Shown: positions 1 through 6,784 of the stretch, one piece after another
Layout: each line of letters opens with the position of its first letter
Numbering within the stretch: position 1 is the first letter of the stretch
Program-made: the position numbers and the translations under genes
NCBI GenBank assembly: GCA_030633015.1
Contig: DAOVTR010000070.1
Span: 1-7,628 of the forward strand
Direction: 5' to 3'
From: Bdellovibrionales bacterium
GTDB taxonomy: Bacteria > Bdellovibrionota > Bacteriovoracia > Bacteriovoracales > Bacteriovoracaceae
DNA: 7,628 nt
The notes under the pieces: model-generated
What the model saw: the letters and a program-made list of their open reading frames with translations, nothing else
Told to the model about the DNA's origin: nothing
Databases searched by the model: none

Positions 1-1
1 A

Positions 2-655
2 TCTTTTTTTATTGGAAAGTTAAGAGAAAAGGGCGGGCAGTATATTCGACATGAAAACGATGATCGTATTTTTTTAATTAAAGATGCTCTTACCATTTCA
101 TCAGATGTTTTTGATTATATCGATACTAAACTTGATACATTTGCTGTTGATGATGTTCAGAATGTAATCGCAAGATTTGATAGAAAAGGTTTTGAGATTA
201 TAAGAGAGGGACCAGATTTTTCTTTATTAGGTAATGTAAAAGCAAATATTGATAAGGCCCTTTTATATTCTTATATCGGATCTTTGACTGATATAAAATT
301 TAATAATTTTATCCATAGCTCTAATCAAGATGTTTTAAGTAAACTTATTTTTAATAATAGCTTAGAAGTTAAAGCGAAAAAGTATTTATTATATATGTTT
401 AACTTAGCTGAGAATATTAAAGATCGTAAGTACTATTTAAATGTATATATTAATACTAAAGATTTACCTCAAAAAGTTCAACTGCGTAAAAATGCAACAA
501 AAAGTCGCTTAGAAGAAGTTAATCGTTTGCTTGAAAAAAGGGACTTTGCTAATAAGTTTAATCGTAGTCATGAGCAGTGGACTTATGAAATATCAGAATA
601 TCAATATAAAAAATTGTTAAAGAGTGTGAATGATTTTAAAAAAAGCAAGAAATAA
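2..655 (+). CDS. Hypothetical protein, 5'-truncated by the window edge
   Basis: The reading frame is open from the left edge to a TAA at 653-655, giving 217 visible residues. The true start lies outside the window. The first possible internal start in the second half is a TTG at 284, but the frame is equally gene-like before it, so that TTG is not the real start. I do not recognise the family. The visible protein is soluble-looking with no membrane segment. It has an early stretch with a basic helix followed by strand-like hydrophobic residues (KLREKGGQYIRH then DDRIFLIKDAL), a middle helical part, and a C-terminal third rich in charged residues (RLEEVNRLLEKRDFANKF) ending in a lysine-rich tail, FKKSKK. 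Two winged-helix-like segments are conceivable, but this is only an impression. The gene ends 2 bases from the stop of the convergent PilZ-like gene, so transcripts from the two strands probably overlap at their 3' ends. Confidence 0.75.
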   Translation, partial: SFFIGKLREKGGQYIRHENDDRIFLIKDALTISSDVFDYIDTKLDTFAVDDVQNVIARFDRKGFEIIREGPDFSLLGNVKANIDKALLYSYIGSLTDIKFNNFIHSSNQDVLSKLIFNNSLEVKAKKYLLYMFNLAENIKDRKYYLNVYINTKDLPQKVQLRKNATKSRLEEVNRLLEKRDFANKFNRSHEQWTYEISEYQYKKLLKSVNDFKKSKK

Positions 656-657
656 GA

Positions 658-957
658 CTATAGCTGATATTTGATTCCAACTTTTACTAAGTTTTCATCT
701 AATTCTTCTACCCAAACAATTTCGCTTTTTGTTGGTGGAAGATCTCCACATTGAACAACACATAAATCATTTTTTTTCACGTCAACACTATTCAGAAAGA
801 CTAACGCACATCCTTGATAGGCCTCTGAAAAAACAAGTCCAACAACTTCTGGGGCAAACTCTTCTTCTTCAAGGTCTGTGGATAAAAATCCAAGAGTGTT
901 ATCAGGAATATATCTAATATATTTTCTTTTATTTGGAATTTTTGTTTTTATACTCAT
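658..957 (-). CDS. Small PilZ-like domain protein
   Basis: A 99-residue protein that fits a stand-alone PilZ domain, a small beta-barrel that in many bacteria binds cyclic di-GMP and controls motility, surface or envelope functions. An RxxxR motif is present near the N-terminus (Arg11-Lys-Tyr-Ile-Arg15). About 29 residues later, Ser44-Glu-Ala46-Tyr-Gln-Gly49 aligns with the second motif, (D/N)x(S/A)xxG, but with Ser where Asp or Asn is usual. The C-terminus (IVWVEELDENLVKVGIKYQ) has the usual last-strand look of PilZ domains, where a Trp is followed by a VGIKF-like strand. An acidic run (EEEE, residues 30-33) sits between the motifs. There is no signal peptide or membrane segment. The start is an ATG with no Shine-Dalgarno sequence but with a consensus -10 box 6 bases upstream, suggesting a leaderless mRNA. 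It lies 86 bases downstream of menH on the same strand. The PilZ assignment rests on motif reading only; c-di-GMP binding is uncertain because of the changed motif. Confidence 0.7.
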   Translation of the reverse strand: MSIKTKIPNKRKYIRYIPDNTLGFLSTDLEEEEFAPEVVGLVFSEAYQGCALVFLNSVDVKKNDLCVVQCGDLPPTKSEIVWVEELDENLVKVGIKYQL

Positions 958-992
958 GTAAGAATTATATATTGAAAATTAAATAATAAAAA
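958..992 (-). promoter_or_regulatory. Predicted promoter of the PilZ-like gene, leaderless arrangement
   Basis: On the minus strand a perfect TATAAT occupies 969-964, followed by six bases (TCTTAC) and then the ATG of the PilZ-like gene at 957. With normal sigma-70-type spacing, transcription would begin at or next to the A of the ATG, so the mRNA would have no leader. This agrees with the lack of any Shine-Dalgarno sequence. The -35 region at 17-base spacing (987-992) reads TTTTTA, a weak match to TTGACA, and the area is AT-rich, so chance similarity cannot be excluded. Confidence 0.45.
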
Positions 993-1014
993 GCAAAAAT
1001 ATATGATTTAATAG

Positions 1015-1044
1015 CGCATATACCCGATGGTGAGGCTCGGCCTT
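1015..1044 (-). terminator. Possible weak hairpin or terminator after menH
   Basis: Directly after the menH stop codon there is a GC-richer patch in an otherwise very AT-rich gap. On the minus strand it reads AGGC-CGA-GCCT, a 4-base-pair stem. An alternative pairing joins CCGA with TCGG about nine bases further on. The nearest T-rich stretch (ATATTTTTGCTTTTT) begins roughly 20 bases downstream, not directly after the stem, so this is a poor match to an intrinsic terminator. Some read-through from the men operon into the PilZ-like gene is possible. Confidence 0.2.
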
Positions 1045-1826
1045 TATTCGTTTAAAAAATTTTCAACACTTTTTAAAAAAAAAGTTTCATTTTGAAAGTG
1101 AGAGTTATGTCCTGCACCAGGTATTGCTATCTTAGTTATAAGTGGGTTTAGTTTTTCAATTTCGACTGATAATTTTATGTATTTATGGTCTAATTCTCCG
1201 GCCATATACAAAATAGGGCAGTTTGTTTTTTGTAAATATTTAAAATAGTTCGTTTGGAGACCTAGAGAGTGGCATTTTAACGAAAGTTTTAAATTATCAA
1301 TATTTAATTTTAATTTATTAGTTATAATATTTTGATAAGTTGGGTGTTTTGAAATTTGCCCCCATAAGGCCGCTTGATACCAATTATCTAAAAAATTATT
1401 AAATTCTTTAGTTGAATTTATATTGCTAAGTAATTTGAGGTCATTATTGAATCTCTTCTCTTTATCTTTAATTATAGACAGGCCTGGGTGGGTTGATTCA
1501 ATGATAATTCTTGAAAATAGGGTCGGGTATAGTTTGAATAACTCTAAGGTCAGGCGTCCCCCCATTGAGTAGCCTAATATATTTGTCTTTGTAATTTTTA
1601 ACTCATTTTTTAAAATATCTTGTATTTGCTTTGCCGTTTTTTCAATGGAACAACTGCTATCAATTGCAGATGCACCATGCCCAGGTAGATCAAAAGAGAT
1701 AATTTTAAAATGCTGACTTAATTTGTTTGCAATTGAATCCCAATCTGAAATTTGTCCCATAAAACCATGAAGAAGAATTATGCTTCGATTATGTTCAGGA
1801 CTTTTAACTGTGTAGTTAATTGACAT
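1044..1826 (-). CDS. menH: 2-succinyl-6-hydroxy-2,4-cyclohexadiene-1-carboxylate (SHCHC) synthase MenH
   Basis: A cytoplasmic alpha/beta-hydrolase-fold lyase of 260 residues that removes pyruvate from SEPHCHC, the MenD product, to give SHCHC, the MenC substrate. Seen in the sequence: the oxyanion-loop motif LLHGFMG (residues 18-24), LPGHG (47-51), the nucleophile elbow GYSMGG with Ser87, Asp213 in GELDHKY, and His240 in the motif IPGAGHNSH. These match the Ser-Asp-His triad and the AGHNAH-type motif of E. coli MenH, and the length is typical. I chose the ATG at 1826 rather than the TTG just before it, because AGAGGA (1836-1831) then lies four bases upstream, a usable spacing, whereas it would nearly touch the TTG. 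The start overlaps the end of menE by 11 bases, implying translational coupling. The operon context separates it from the many other alpha/beta hydrolases. A nine-base T run near the 3' end encodes Thr-Phe-Phe-Leu. Confidence 0.9.
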   Translation of the reverse strand: MSINYTVKSPEHNRSIILLHGFMGQISDWDSIANKLSQHFKIISFDLPGHGASAIDSSCSIEKTAKQIQDILKNELKITKTNILGYSMGGRLTLELFKLYPTLFSRIIIESTHPGLSIIKDKEKRFNNDLKLLSNINSTKEFNNFLDNWYQAALWGQISKHPTYQNIITNKLKLNIDNLKLSLKCHSLGLQTNYFKYLQKTNCPILYMAGELDHKYIKLSVEIEKLNPLITKIAIPGAGHNSHFQNETFFLKSVENFLNE

Positions 1827-3195
1827 CAAGTCCTCTTTTTGAAAAAAGATCTTTAATTGTTTGCACTTCAGTTTTTGAAAAATTTTTCATATTACTGAGA
1901 TACTCAATATGAAAATATTTAGGTATTTTGAATTTTTCAATTTTATCTTTTAGGATATGTACTATTTCATCTTGTTGTTTTGGTTTATTAGTTTGAATAT
2001 AAGCTGCTGCTACTTTTCCAAAATTAGGGTCTTTTACAGGTATAATTTTTGCCTCAATAATCCCATCAATCTCTTTTATAGCAAGTTCAATATCTAGAGG
2101 GGTAATGTTTTCTCCTCCAGAGATAAATTTGTTATCCGCACGGCCTATTATAATAAGCTCACTGTTTTGATCTAATTTTCCTAAATCTCCAGTTTCAAAA
2201 GTTGAGTTGTTTTTTTCATTTAGATAGCCTTTGAAAATAGTATCTCCACTTATTGTAATAATTTGATCTTTACTAATATGAATTTTCCTATTTTCTAGAG
2301 CTTGGCCTGATGTTAATGGCATTTTTAAAGGTAAATGGTTAAGGTTTGTTGTCGAAGTTACTTGTGAGCATGTTTCAGTTGCTCCATATGTAAGGTATAA
2401 ATTTAGTTTTTCTTTTAATGCCAGTTTTACTAGTGACTGTGAAATAGAAGCCCCTCCAATTAGAATGCATCTGCAACTTTTTAAAATAGCAAGATCGCTA
2501 ATACTGTCAAGCATCCATTTCAACTGAGTGGGAACAAGTGAAATAAAAGTAGAATTTGTATTTTTATAGCAGTTATATTCAGTACCGTATGAATAAATGA
2601 TAGATCCACCAACCATGAACATCCTAATTGGAATCATAACGCCACCAATGTGGGCCAAGGATAGTGATAGATCCCAAATATCATTTTTGGAAATATTATA
2701 AAAATTGATTGTTCCAAGGGCGCTAGTAATCAGATTCTTAAATGAGAGTTTACACCCCTTAGACAGATTGCTGCTTCCAGAAGTGAAAATTACTATTGCT
2801 ATATCGTCAGAGTTAATTGGTGTTTTAAATATATTATTATCTATTATGTTTTCTTTAGTACTATTATCAAAAAATGATTTATCTAAATATGAATCTATAT
2901 TGTAATGATTTCGCAGTATTGAAATTTGCTCCTTCGTTTTCTTAGGAGATATTAAAACAGGGGTAAGATGACTTGCCCAAAGGGCATATAAAATGGCAAC
3001 AGTGTTTGGATTGTTTAAAGCTGTTATGGCGACTAGAGTCTTTTTTTTAATTTTGAGTTTTTTTATTTTATTAAAAAAATAGGTAATCTCACTTTTTAAG
3101 TCAGTGTAACTGTGTATATTGTTGTTATTAATATAAGCAGTATCGCTGCTTTGTTCTTGGATAAACTGTGATAGATTAATGTTGTTAGAGTTCAT
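1816..3195 (-). CDS. menE: o-Succinylbenzoate-CoA ligase MenE
   Basis: An ANL-superfamily adenylating enzyme of 459 residues. It activates o-succinylbenzoate with ATP and joins it to coenzyme A, giving OSB-CoA, the MenB substrate. Domains in order: a large N-terminal adenylation domain with the phosphate-binding loop TSGSSNLSKG (138-147), YGATET (270-275), TGD (335-337) and the hinge GRADNKFISGGENI (351-364), then a small C-terminal lid domain with Lys441 in NFSKTEVQ, which I take as the A10 catalytic lysine. The length matches the family. The loop is looser than the usual TSGTTGxPKG (Asn for Gly, Ser for Pro), and the A10 Gly is Ser; such drift occurs in MenE proteins. The ATG at 3195 overlaps the end of menC by 11 bases and has only a weak, distant AGG upstream, so translation probably depends on coupling to menC. 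The specific MenE call rests largely on the operon, since many acyl-CoA ligases share these motifs. Confidence 0.92.
   Translation of the reverse strand: MNSNNINLSQFIQEQSSDTAYINNNNIHSYTDLKSEITYFFNKIKKLKIKKKTLVAITALNNPNTVAILYALWASHLTPVLISPKKTKEQISILRNHYNIDSYLDKSFFDNSTKENIIDNNIFKTPINSDDIAIVIFTSGSSNLSKGCKLSFKNLITSALGTINFYNISKNDIWDLSLSLAHIGGVMIPIRMFMVGGSIIYSYGTEYNCYKNTNSTFISLVPTQLKWMLDSISDLAILKSCRCILIGGASISQSLVKLALKEKLNLYLTYGATETCSQVTSTTNLNHLPLKMPLTSGQALENRKIHISKDQIITISGDTIFKGYLNEKNNSTFETGDLGKLDQNSELIIIGRADNKFISGGENITPLDIELAIKEIDGIIEAKIIPVKDPNFGKVAAAYIQTNKPKQQDEIVHILKDKIEKFKIPKYFHIEYLSNMKNFSKTEVQTIKDLFSKRGLDVN
1831..1836 (-). promoter_or_regulatory. Ribosome binding site of menH, inside menE
   Basis: AGAGGA on the minus strand lies four bases before the ATG at 1826, within the last codons of menE. 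It favours this ATG over the TTG one codon earlier. Confidence 0.6.
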
Positions 3196-4204
3196 AGTCT
3201 ATAATTGCCTGTCCATTTTTGTCCATAAAAAATTGGAAGCTATTTTTTTCTTTAAAAAAACTTAGTGTTGATAGCCCATGGGCCGTAGGGGTATAACTAT
3301 CTTGGATTAAGGCCGCTATACCATTGTATTTCATCCCAATCTCACCGTTAAATGTGCTGCTAATTATAATTTTTATATTTAGTTTTCTTACAGTTTCCTG
3401 GAGTTTGAAAAGTTTAGAAAAACCACCCAGAATATTTGGCTTAACAATTATGGCAACCACTGATGGCGGGATACTTTCTAATTGCTCATGATACTTATTT
3501 AGTGATTCATCAATTGCGACAGGGAAGTGAACATTTTCATATATATGATGATCATCAAATGGTTCTTCAAAATATTCAATTCTACTTAAATCAATTTGTT
3601 TTGCTAGCTTGTTTAAACTAGATACTGAGTAAGATTTATTGGCATCAAGTCTTAATAGTGTTGTTGCAGGAGTATGCTTAAGTATTTTATTAATATATTT
3701 TATATCATTTTCAACTGAGTTTCTTCCGATTTTGATTTTTATAGATTTAAATAATTTTAAATCTGCTGGGAGTTCATTGTTAGAACGTGGGATAATTAAT
3801 TTATTTAAGGAAATTATTTTACTGTTTTGTTTAAATAATGCATTACTTAACTGGCTATTTTTTAAAAGCCAATCTAGTAATAAACTTTCAATGGAAAACA
3901 TAACAGATGGCAAGAAATTGCCATCTTCAATGAATAAATTAAAAAAAGGTTTCTTTAGATCATAGCTTTTATCAAATTCATTTTTTATGATTTTATCTAA
4001 AAGAGAGGATAGTTGATTTTTTCCCTCACCTAAATTTTCAATATGCAGCCCTGGAAGAGGAGATAGCTCACTGTAATATATATTATTATTAATATCTTTA
4101 GCGTGAACTTCAATGAACTCTCTTTGGGCCATTGTAACATCTCCTACTTTTATAGGAGTGCTAAAGTTTTTTGTTACATTAATTAATTTATATGAACAAA
4201 ACAC
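3185..4204 (-). CDS. menC: o-Succinylbenzoate synthase MenC
   Basis: An enolase-superfamily enzyme that dehydrates SHCHC to o-succinylbenzoate, using a divalent metal in a C-terminal barrel. Numbered from the GTG start (339 residues), the signature residues are all present: Lys156-x-Lys158 in SIKIKIG, Asp187 in LRLDANKS, Glu213/Glu214 in YFEEPF, Asp232 in VAIDESL and Lys255 in IIVKPN. The N-terminal capping domain carries the family motif SELSPLPG, like ISPLPG in E. coli. The frame is open back to an ATG at 4237, which would give 350 residues and a 32-base overlap with menB, but that ATG has no Shine-Dalgarno sequence. The GTG at 4204 has AAGAAGG seven bases upstream, begins one base after the menB stop, and places SPLPG at about the same distance from the N-terminus as in E. 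coli MenC. I therefore prefer it. The 3' end overlaps menE by 11 bases. Confidence 0.9.
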   Translation of the reverse strand: MFCSYKLINVTKNFSTPIKVGDVTMAQREFIEVHAKDINNNIYYSELSPLPGLHIENLGEGKNQLSSLLDKIIKNEFDKSYDLKKPFFNLFIEDGNFLPSVMFSIESLLLDWLLKNSQLSNALFKQNSKIISLNKLIIPRSNNELPADLKLFKSIKIKIGRNSVENDIKYINKILKHTPATTLLRLDANKSYSVSSLNKLAKQIDLSRIEYFEEPFDDHHIYENVHFPVAIDESLNKYHEQLESIPPSVVAIIVKPNILGGFSKLFKLQETVRKLNIKIIISSTFNGEIGMKYNGIAALIQDSYTPTAHGLSTLSFFKEKNSFQFFMDKNGQAIIDYEL

Positions 4205-4205
4205 T

Positions 4206-5039
4206 TTAAGGCCTTCTTGGAAACCTTTTAGAGTCATTAAATTCAGGTTTTCTTTTTTCTAGAAATGCATTTTTTCCTTCAGAGCCTTCCTCTGTCATAT
4301 AATAAAGAAGTGTTGCATTTCCGGCCAGTTCCTGAAGGCCTGCTTGTCCATCGCAGTCTGCATTTAACGCTGATTTTAAACATCTTATTGCTAGCGGGGA
4401 TTTTTCAAGTATCTCTTGACACCACTCAATGGTTGTCTCTTCAAGTTTTTCGTATGGTACAACAGTGTTTACAAGTCCCATGTTAAGCGCCTCTTTAGCA
4501 TTATATATTCTGCACAAAAACCATATCTCTCTTGCTTTTTTTTGTCCCACTATTCGGGCCATATAACTTGCACCAAAACCACCATCAAAAGAGCCAACTT
4601 TAGGTCCTGTTTGGCCAAATTTTGCATTTTCAGCAGCAATAGTTAGGTCGCACATTAAATGTAGTACGTGGCCTCCTCCAACTGCATATCCTGCTACCAT
4701 GGCAATCACTGGTTTAGGGCATGTTCTAATTTGTCGTTGAAAATCTAGAACATTTAATCTCGCAACACCTCCATGATCAACGTATCCTGCTTCTCCACGA
4801 ATTCTTTGATCTCCACCTGAGCAAAATGCATGTTCTCCTTCCCCAGTTAATATAATTGTTCCTATCTCATTGTCATCTCTGGCATCATCCAGTGCTTTTA
4901 TCATTTCAGATACTGTTTGAGGTCTAAATGCGTTCCTGACTTCTGGTCTGTTTATTGTTATTTTTGCCATTCCTCGTGATTTGGAATATTTTATATCTTG
5001 GAAATCCCCTGATGGTATCCATTTTTCGTTTGAATTCAT
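4206..5039 (-). CDS. menB: 1,4-Dihydroxy-2-naphthoyl-CoA synthase MenB
   Basis: A crotonase-fold enzyme of 277 residues that closes the second ring, turning OSB-CoA into DHNA-CoA. It is the most conserved protein in the window. From memory of the E. coli protein, long stretches are near-identical, including [44 protein letters not shown] and [14 protein letters not shown]. Tyr86, Gly145, Asp152 and Tyr247 correspond to E. coli Tyr97, Gly156, Asp163 and Tyr258 with a constant offset of 11. Gly145 in QTGPKVG marks the bicarbonate-dependent class; the other class carries its own Asp at that place. The C-terminus ends with the typical EKRKPEF...RFPRRP tail. The ATG at 5039 follows a strong Shine-Dalgarno sequence. 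Base composition looks clearly richer in G+C than in the neighbouring men genes, which may simply reflect its conserved protein sequence. Confidence 0.97.
   Translation of the reverse strand: MNSNEKWIPSGDFQDIKYSKSRGMAKITINRPEVRNAFRPQTVSEMIKALDDARDDNEIGTIILTGEGEHAFCSGGDQRIRGEAGYVDHGGVARLNVLDFQRQIRTCPKPVIAMVAGYAVGGGHVLHLMCDLTIAAENAKFGQTGPKVGSFDGGFGASYMARIVGQKKAREIWFLCRIYNAKEALNMGLVNTVVPYEKLEETTIEWCQEILEKSPLAIRCLKSALNADCDGQAGLQELAGNATLLYYMTEEGSEGKNAFLEKRKPEFNDSKRFPRRP
4212..4218 (-). promoter_or_regulatory. Ribosome binding site supporting a GTG start of menC
   Basis: AAGAAGG on the minus strand, within the last codons of menB, lies seven bases before the GTG at 4204. The upstream in-frame ATG at 4237 has no comparable sequence, so this site decides the start choice. 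Confidence 0.5.
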
Positions 5040-5043
5040 ATAT

Positions 5044-5051
5044 TCTCCTCT
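5044..5051 (-). promoter_or_regulatory. Strong ribosome binding site of menB
   Basis: AGAGGAGA lies in the 20-base gap between menD and menB, with its GGAG core five bases before the ATG at 5039. It is the best Shine-Dalgarno match seen in the operon and suggests that menB is translated independently and well. Confidence 0.8.
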
Positions 5052-5059
5052 TTTAAAAT

Positions 5060-6784
5060 TTATGTCATTAATCTTTTTATTTCTTCACTGTTTTTTTTAC
5101 TATCGATTATTAAATTTAAAATAGTTGGGCAGTTGTTTTTTATTGCCTGATTATAAGCAGAGCTAAATTCAGTAGGTGTTGAAATGGTTATAGAATCTAT
5201 ATTGAAACTTTTTGATACTTGGGTGAAATTGTGTTCATGGCCCGTTGTCATTAAGTTTTTAGCTTCATCTTCTATATTAATATCAATCTCATTAAAGATC
5301 CCACCTTCAAAGTCATTTAAAATAATTATTGTGATTGGCAAATTACTGTTTGAAAGTAATTGGAGCGATCCTATATCATGAAGTGCCGATATATCTCCAA
5401 TTATTGTGGTTGTAGGTTTTTTATTGGCCATACAGACGCCATATGACATTGATATAAAACCCTCTATCCCGCTTGTACCTCGGTTAGTAATAATAGTTAA
5501 GTCTTTTGGATTTTCAATGTAGCTTAAGCTATCAAAAATTCTAATAATAGAGCTATTTCCAATAATTAGATTACTATCTGACTTAATCAAATTAATGGTC
5601 TCTTGGGCAACAAAGGGTTTCAGTAGATCAATGTTGCTAACAGTTGGTAAGGGTGAGTTAAAGTTTGTGGTCAAAGGGGTAGGTAGATCGCTGGCCATTG
5701 TCTTTAAGGCTGCTAAAAAGCTATTTCCATGGCACTTAATTTTATGGTTTATATTGAAAGATGGATCATTTTGATTCAGATCATCCTCTACTTGAATAAT
5801 GGATAGATTGTTATCTTGAATAAATTTATAAAAATATTTTGATACGAACCTTGATCCCAAAGAGATTATGCTATCAATTTTAAAATTATCTAATTTACTT
5901 AAGTTGCTATTGTTTTGAAAATTAGAAATTAAATTGGGGAGTGTTTTATAATTAAGTTTTGATGTCGCGTCTATAAATATTGGCCAGTTAGTAATAGCGA
6001 CAATTTCATTTAAAAGTGTTTCAGAGATAGGAACGCTGTTTTGACCAATTGCAATTAAAGGATTTTTGAATTTTTTAAAAAGATCTTTGATCGTTTGTTC
6101 CTGTGAGTTATCAAAGGAAATTGTCGGAATTAAGTTTTTACAGTAGGGCCTAGACAAATTGGTGCCCGTCAATGCTGATAAATCATCTTTTCTAATATCC
6201 TCAACAGTTTTATCTATTGGCTCACAAAACTGAACATTTATATGAACAGGGGAGATTCCACCAATTGATTTAGAGATAATTGTATTAAAAAGTGAGCGGA
6301 TATTTTTTAGGGAGATCTTATCTCCAGCAGGGCCGACGTTGAGTTGATGTGAGGTCCAGTTAATGAGGGCATCAGGTTGATTTATTGTCTGATTACCGCC
6401 TGATTCAACTAAGTCATAGGGTCTATCGGCTGAAATTATAATAATTGGGATAGCAGATTTATAGGCTTCACAAATTGCAGGTTGATAATTATTTAGTGCA
6501 CTTCCTGAGGTGCATATAAGGACACTTGGAGTATTGGCCACTTTGGAAAAGCCTAGTGCAGAGTACGCCGCAGATCTTTCATCTATGATTGAGTGTTTTA
6601 TGGTTGATTTATTAGCAGAAATTGCACTTAATAATGGGGCATTTCTCATACCTGGAGAAATAAAAAAATTAGTTATTCCTTTTAGAACAAGTTCATTAAT
6701 TAAAATTGATGACCACAACCTATTATAATTTTCTATTAAAAAATTTGTAGGAAGTTGCTCATTTTGTTTTGTGTTTCTATCCAT
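5060..6784 (-). CDS. menD: 2-Succinyl-5-enolpyruvyl-6-hydroxy-3-cyclohexene-1-carboxylate (SEPHCHC) synthase MenD
   Basis: A thiamine-diphosphate enzyme of 574 residues that decarboxylates 2-oxoglutarate and adds the succinyl semialdehyde unit to isochorismate. It has the three-domain plan of the family: pyrimidine-binding domain with Glu69 in IDERSAAY (the ThDP-activating Glu, E. coli Glu55), a middle domain, and a diphosphate-binding domain with GDIS (463-466) and NDFEGGIF (490-497). Substrate residues match with a constant offset of 14 from E. coli: Arg47 (Arg33), Arg121 (Arg107) and Gln132 (Gln118). The Ser and Arg of GNSSIIR and the Arg of TNRGTSG also fit. Met46 in SPGMRNAP replaces the usual Ser (E. 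coli Ser32). The ATG at 6784 overlaps menF by 49 bases. GAGGA abuts this ATG, and a second GGA lies eight bases upstream. The N-terminus is 14 residues longer than in E. coli; no better start exists downstream. Confidence 0.96.
   Translation of the reverse strand: MDRNTKQNEQLPTNFLIENYNRLWSSILINELVLKGITNFFISPGMRNAPLLSAISANKSTIKHSIIDERSAAYSALGFSKVANTPSVLICTSGSALNNYQPAICEAYKSAIPIIIISADRPYDLVESGGNQTINQPDALINWTSHQLNVGPAGDKISLKNIRSLFNTIISKSIGGISPVHINVQFCEPIDKTVEDIRKDDLSALTGTNLSRPYCKNLIPTISFDNSQEQTIKDLFKKFKNPLIAIGQNSVPISETLLNEIVAITNWPIFIDATSKLNYKTLPNLISNFQNNSNLSKLDNFKIDSIISLGSRFVSKYFYKFIQDNNLSIIQVEDDLNQNDPSFNINHKIKCHGNSFLAALKTMASDLPTPLTTNFNSPLPTVSNIDLLKPFVAQETINLIKSDSNLIIGNSSIIRIFDSLSYIENPKDLTIITNRGTSGIEGFISMSYGVCMANKKPTTTIIGDISALHDIGSLQLLSNSNLPITIIILNDFEGGIFNEIDINIEDEAKNLMTTGHEHNFTQVSKSFNIDSITISTPTEFSSAYNQAIKNNCPTILNLIIDSKKNSEEIKRLMT

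Noticed and set aside
284..655. A shorter plus-strand gene beginning at the TTG at 284.
   Set aside because: The same frame is open and protein-like back to the window edge, and the TTG has no convincing ribosome binding site, so this is the 3' part of a longer gene.
729..917. Plus-strand open frame of 62 codons opposite the PilZ-like gene.
   Set aside because: It lies entirely antisense to a better supported gene and has no recognisable protein features.
958..1043. A small RNA or short gene in the gap between menH and the PilZ-like gene.
   Set aside because: Only 86 bases, mostly AT-rich; beyond a weak hairpin and the promoter-like -10 box, nothing can be supported.
1066..1083. Inverted repeat ACTTTTT-AAAA-AAAAAGT near the menH 3' end, resembling a terminator stem.
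   Set aside because: It is made of A/T runs within the menH coding region and encodes conserved-position residues; a stem of mostly A-T pairs would be weak.
3639..3965. Plus-strand open frame of 108 codons with hydrophobic segments, resembling a membrane protein.
   Set aside because: It is antisense to the conserved barrel region of menC; the hydrophobicity comes from the complement of Lys/Asn/Ile-rich codons.
4265..4646. Two overlapping plus-strand open frames opposite menB.
   Set aside because: Both are antisense to the highly conserved menB sequence and show no independent coding evidence.
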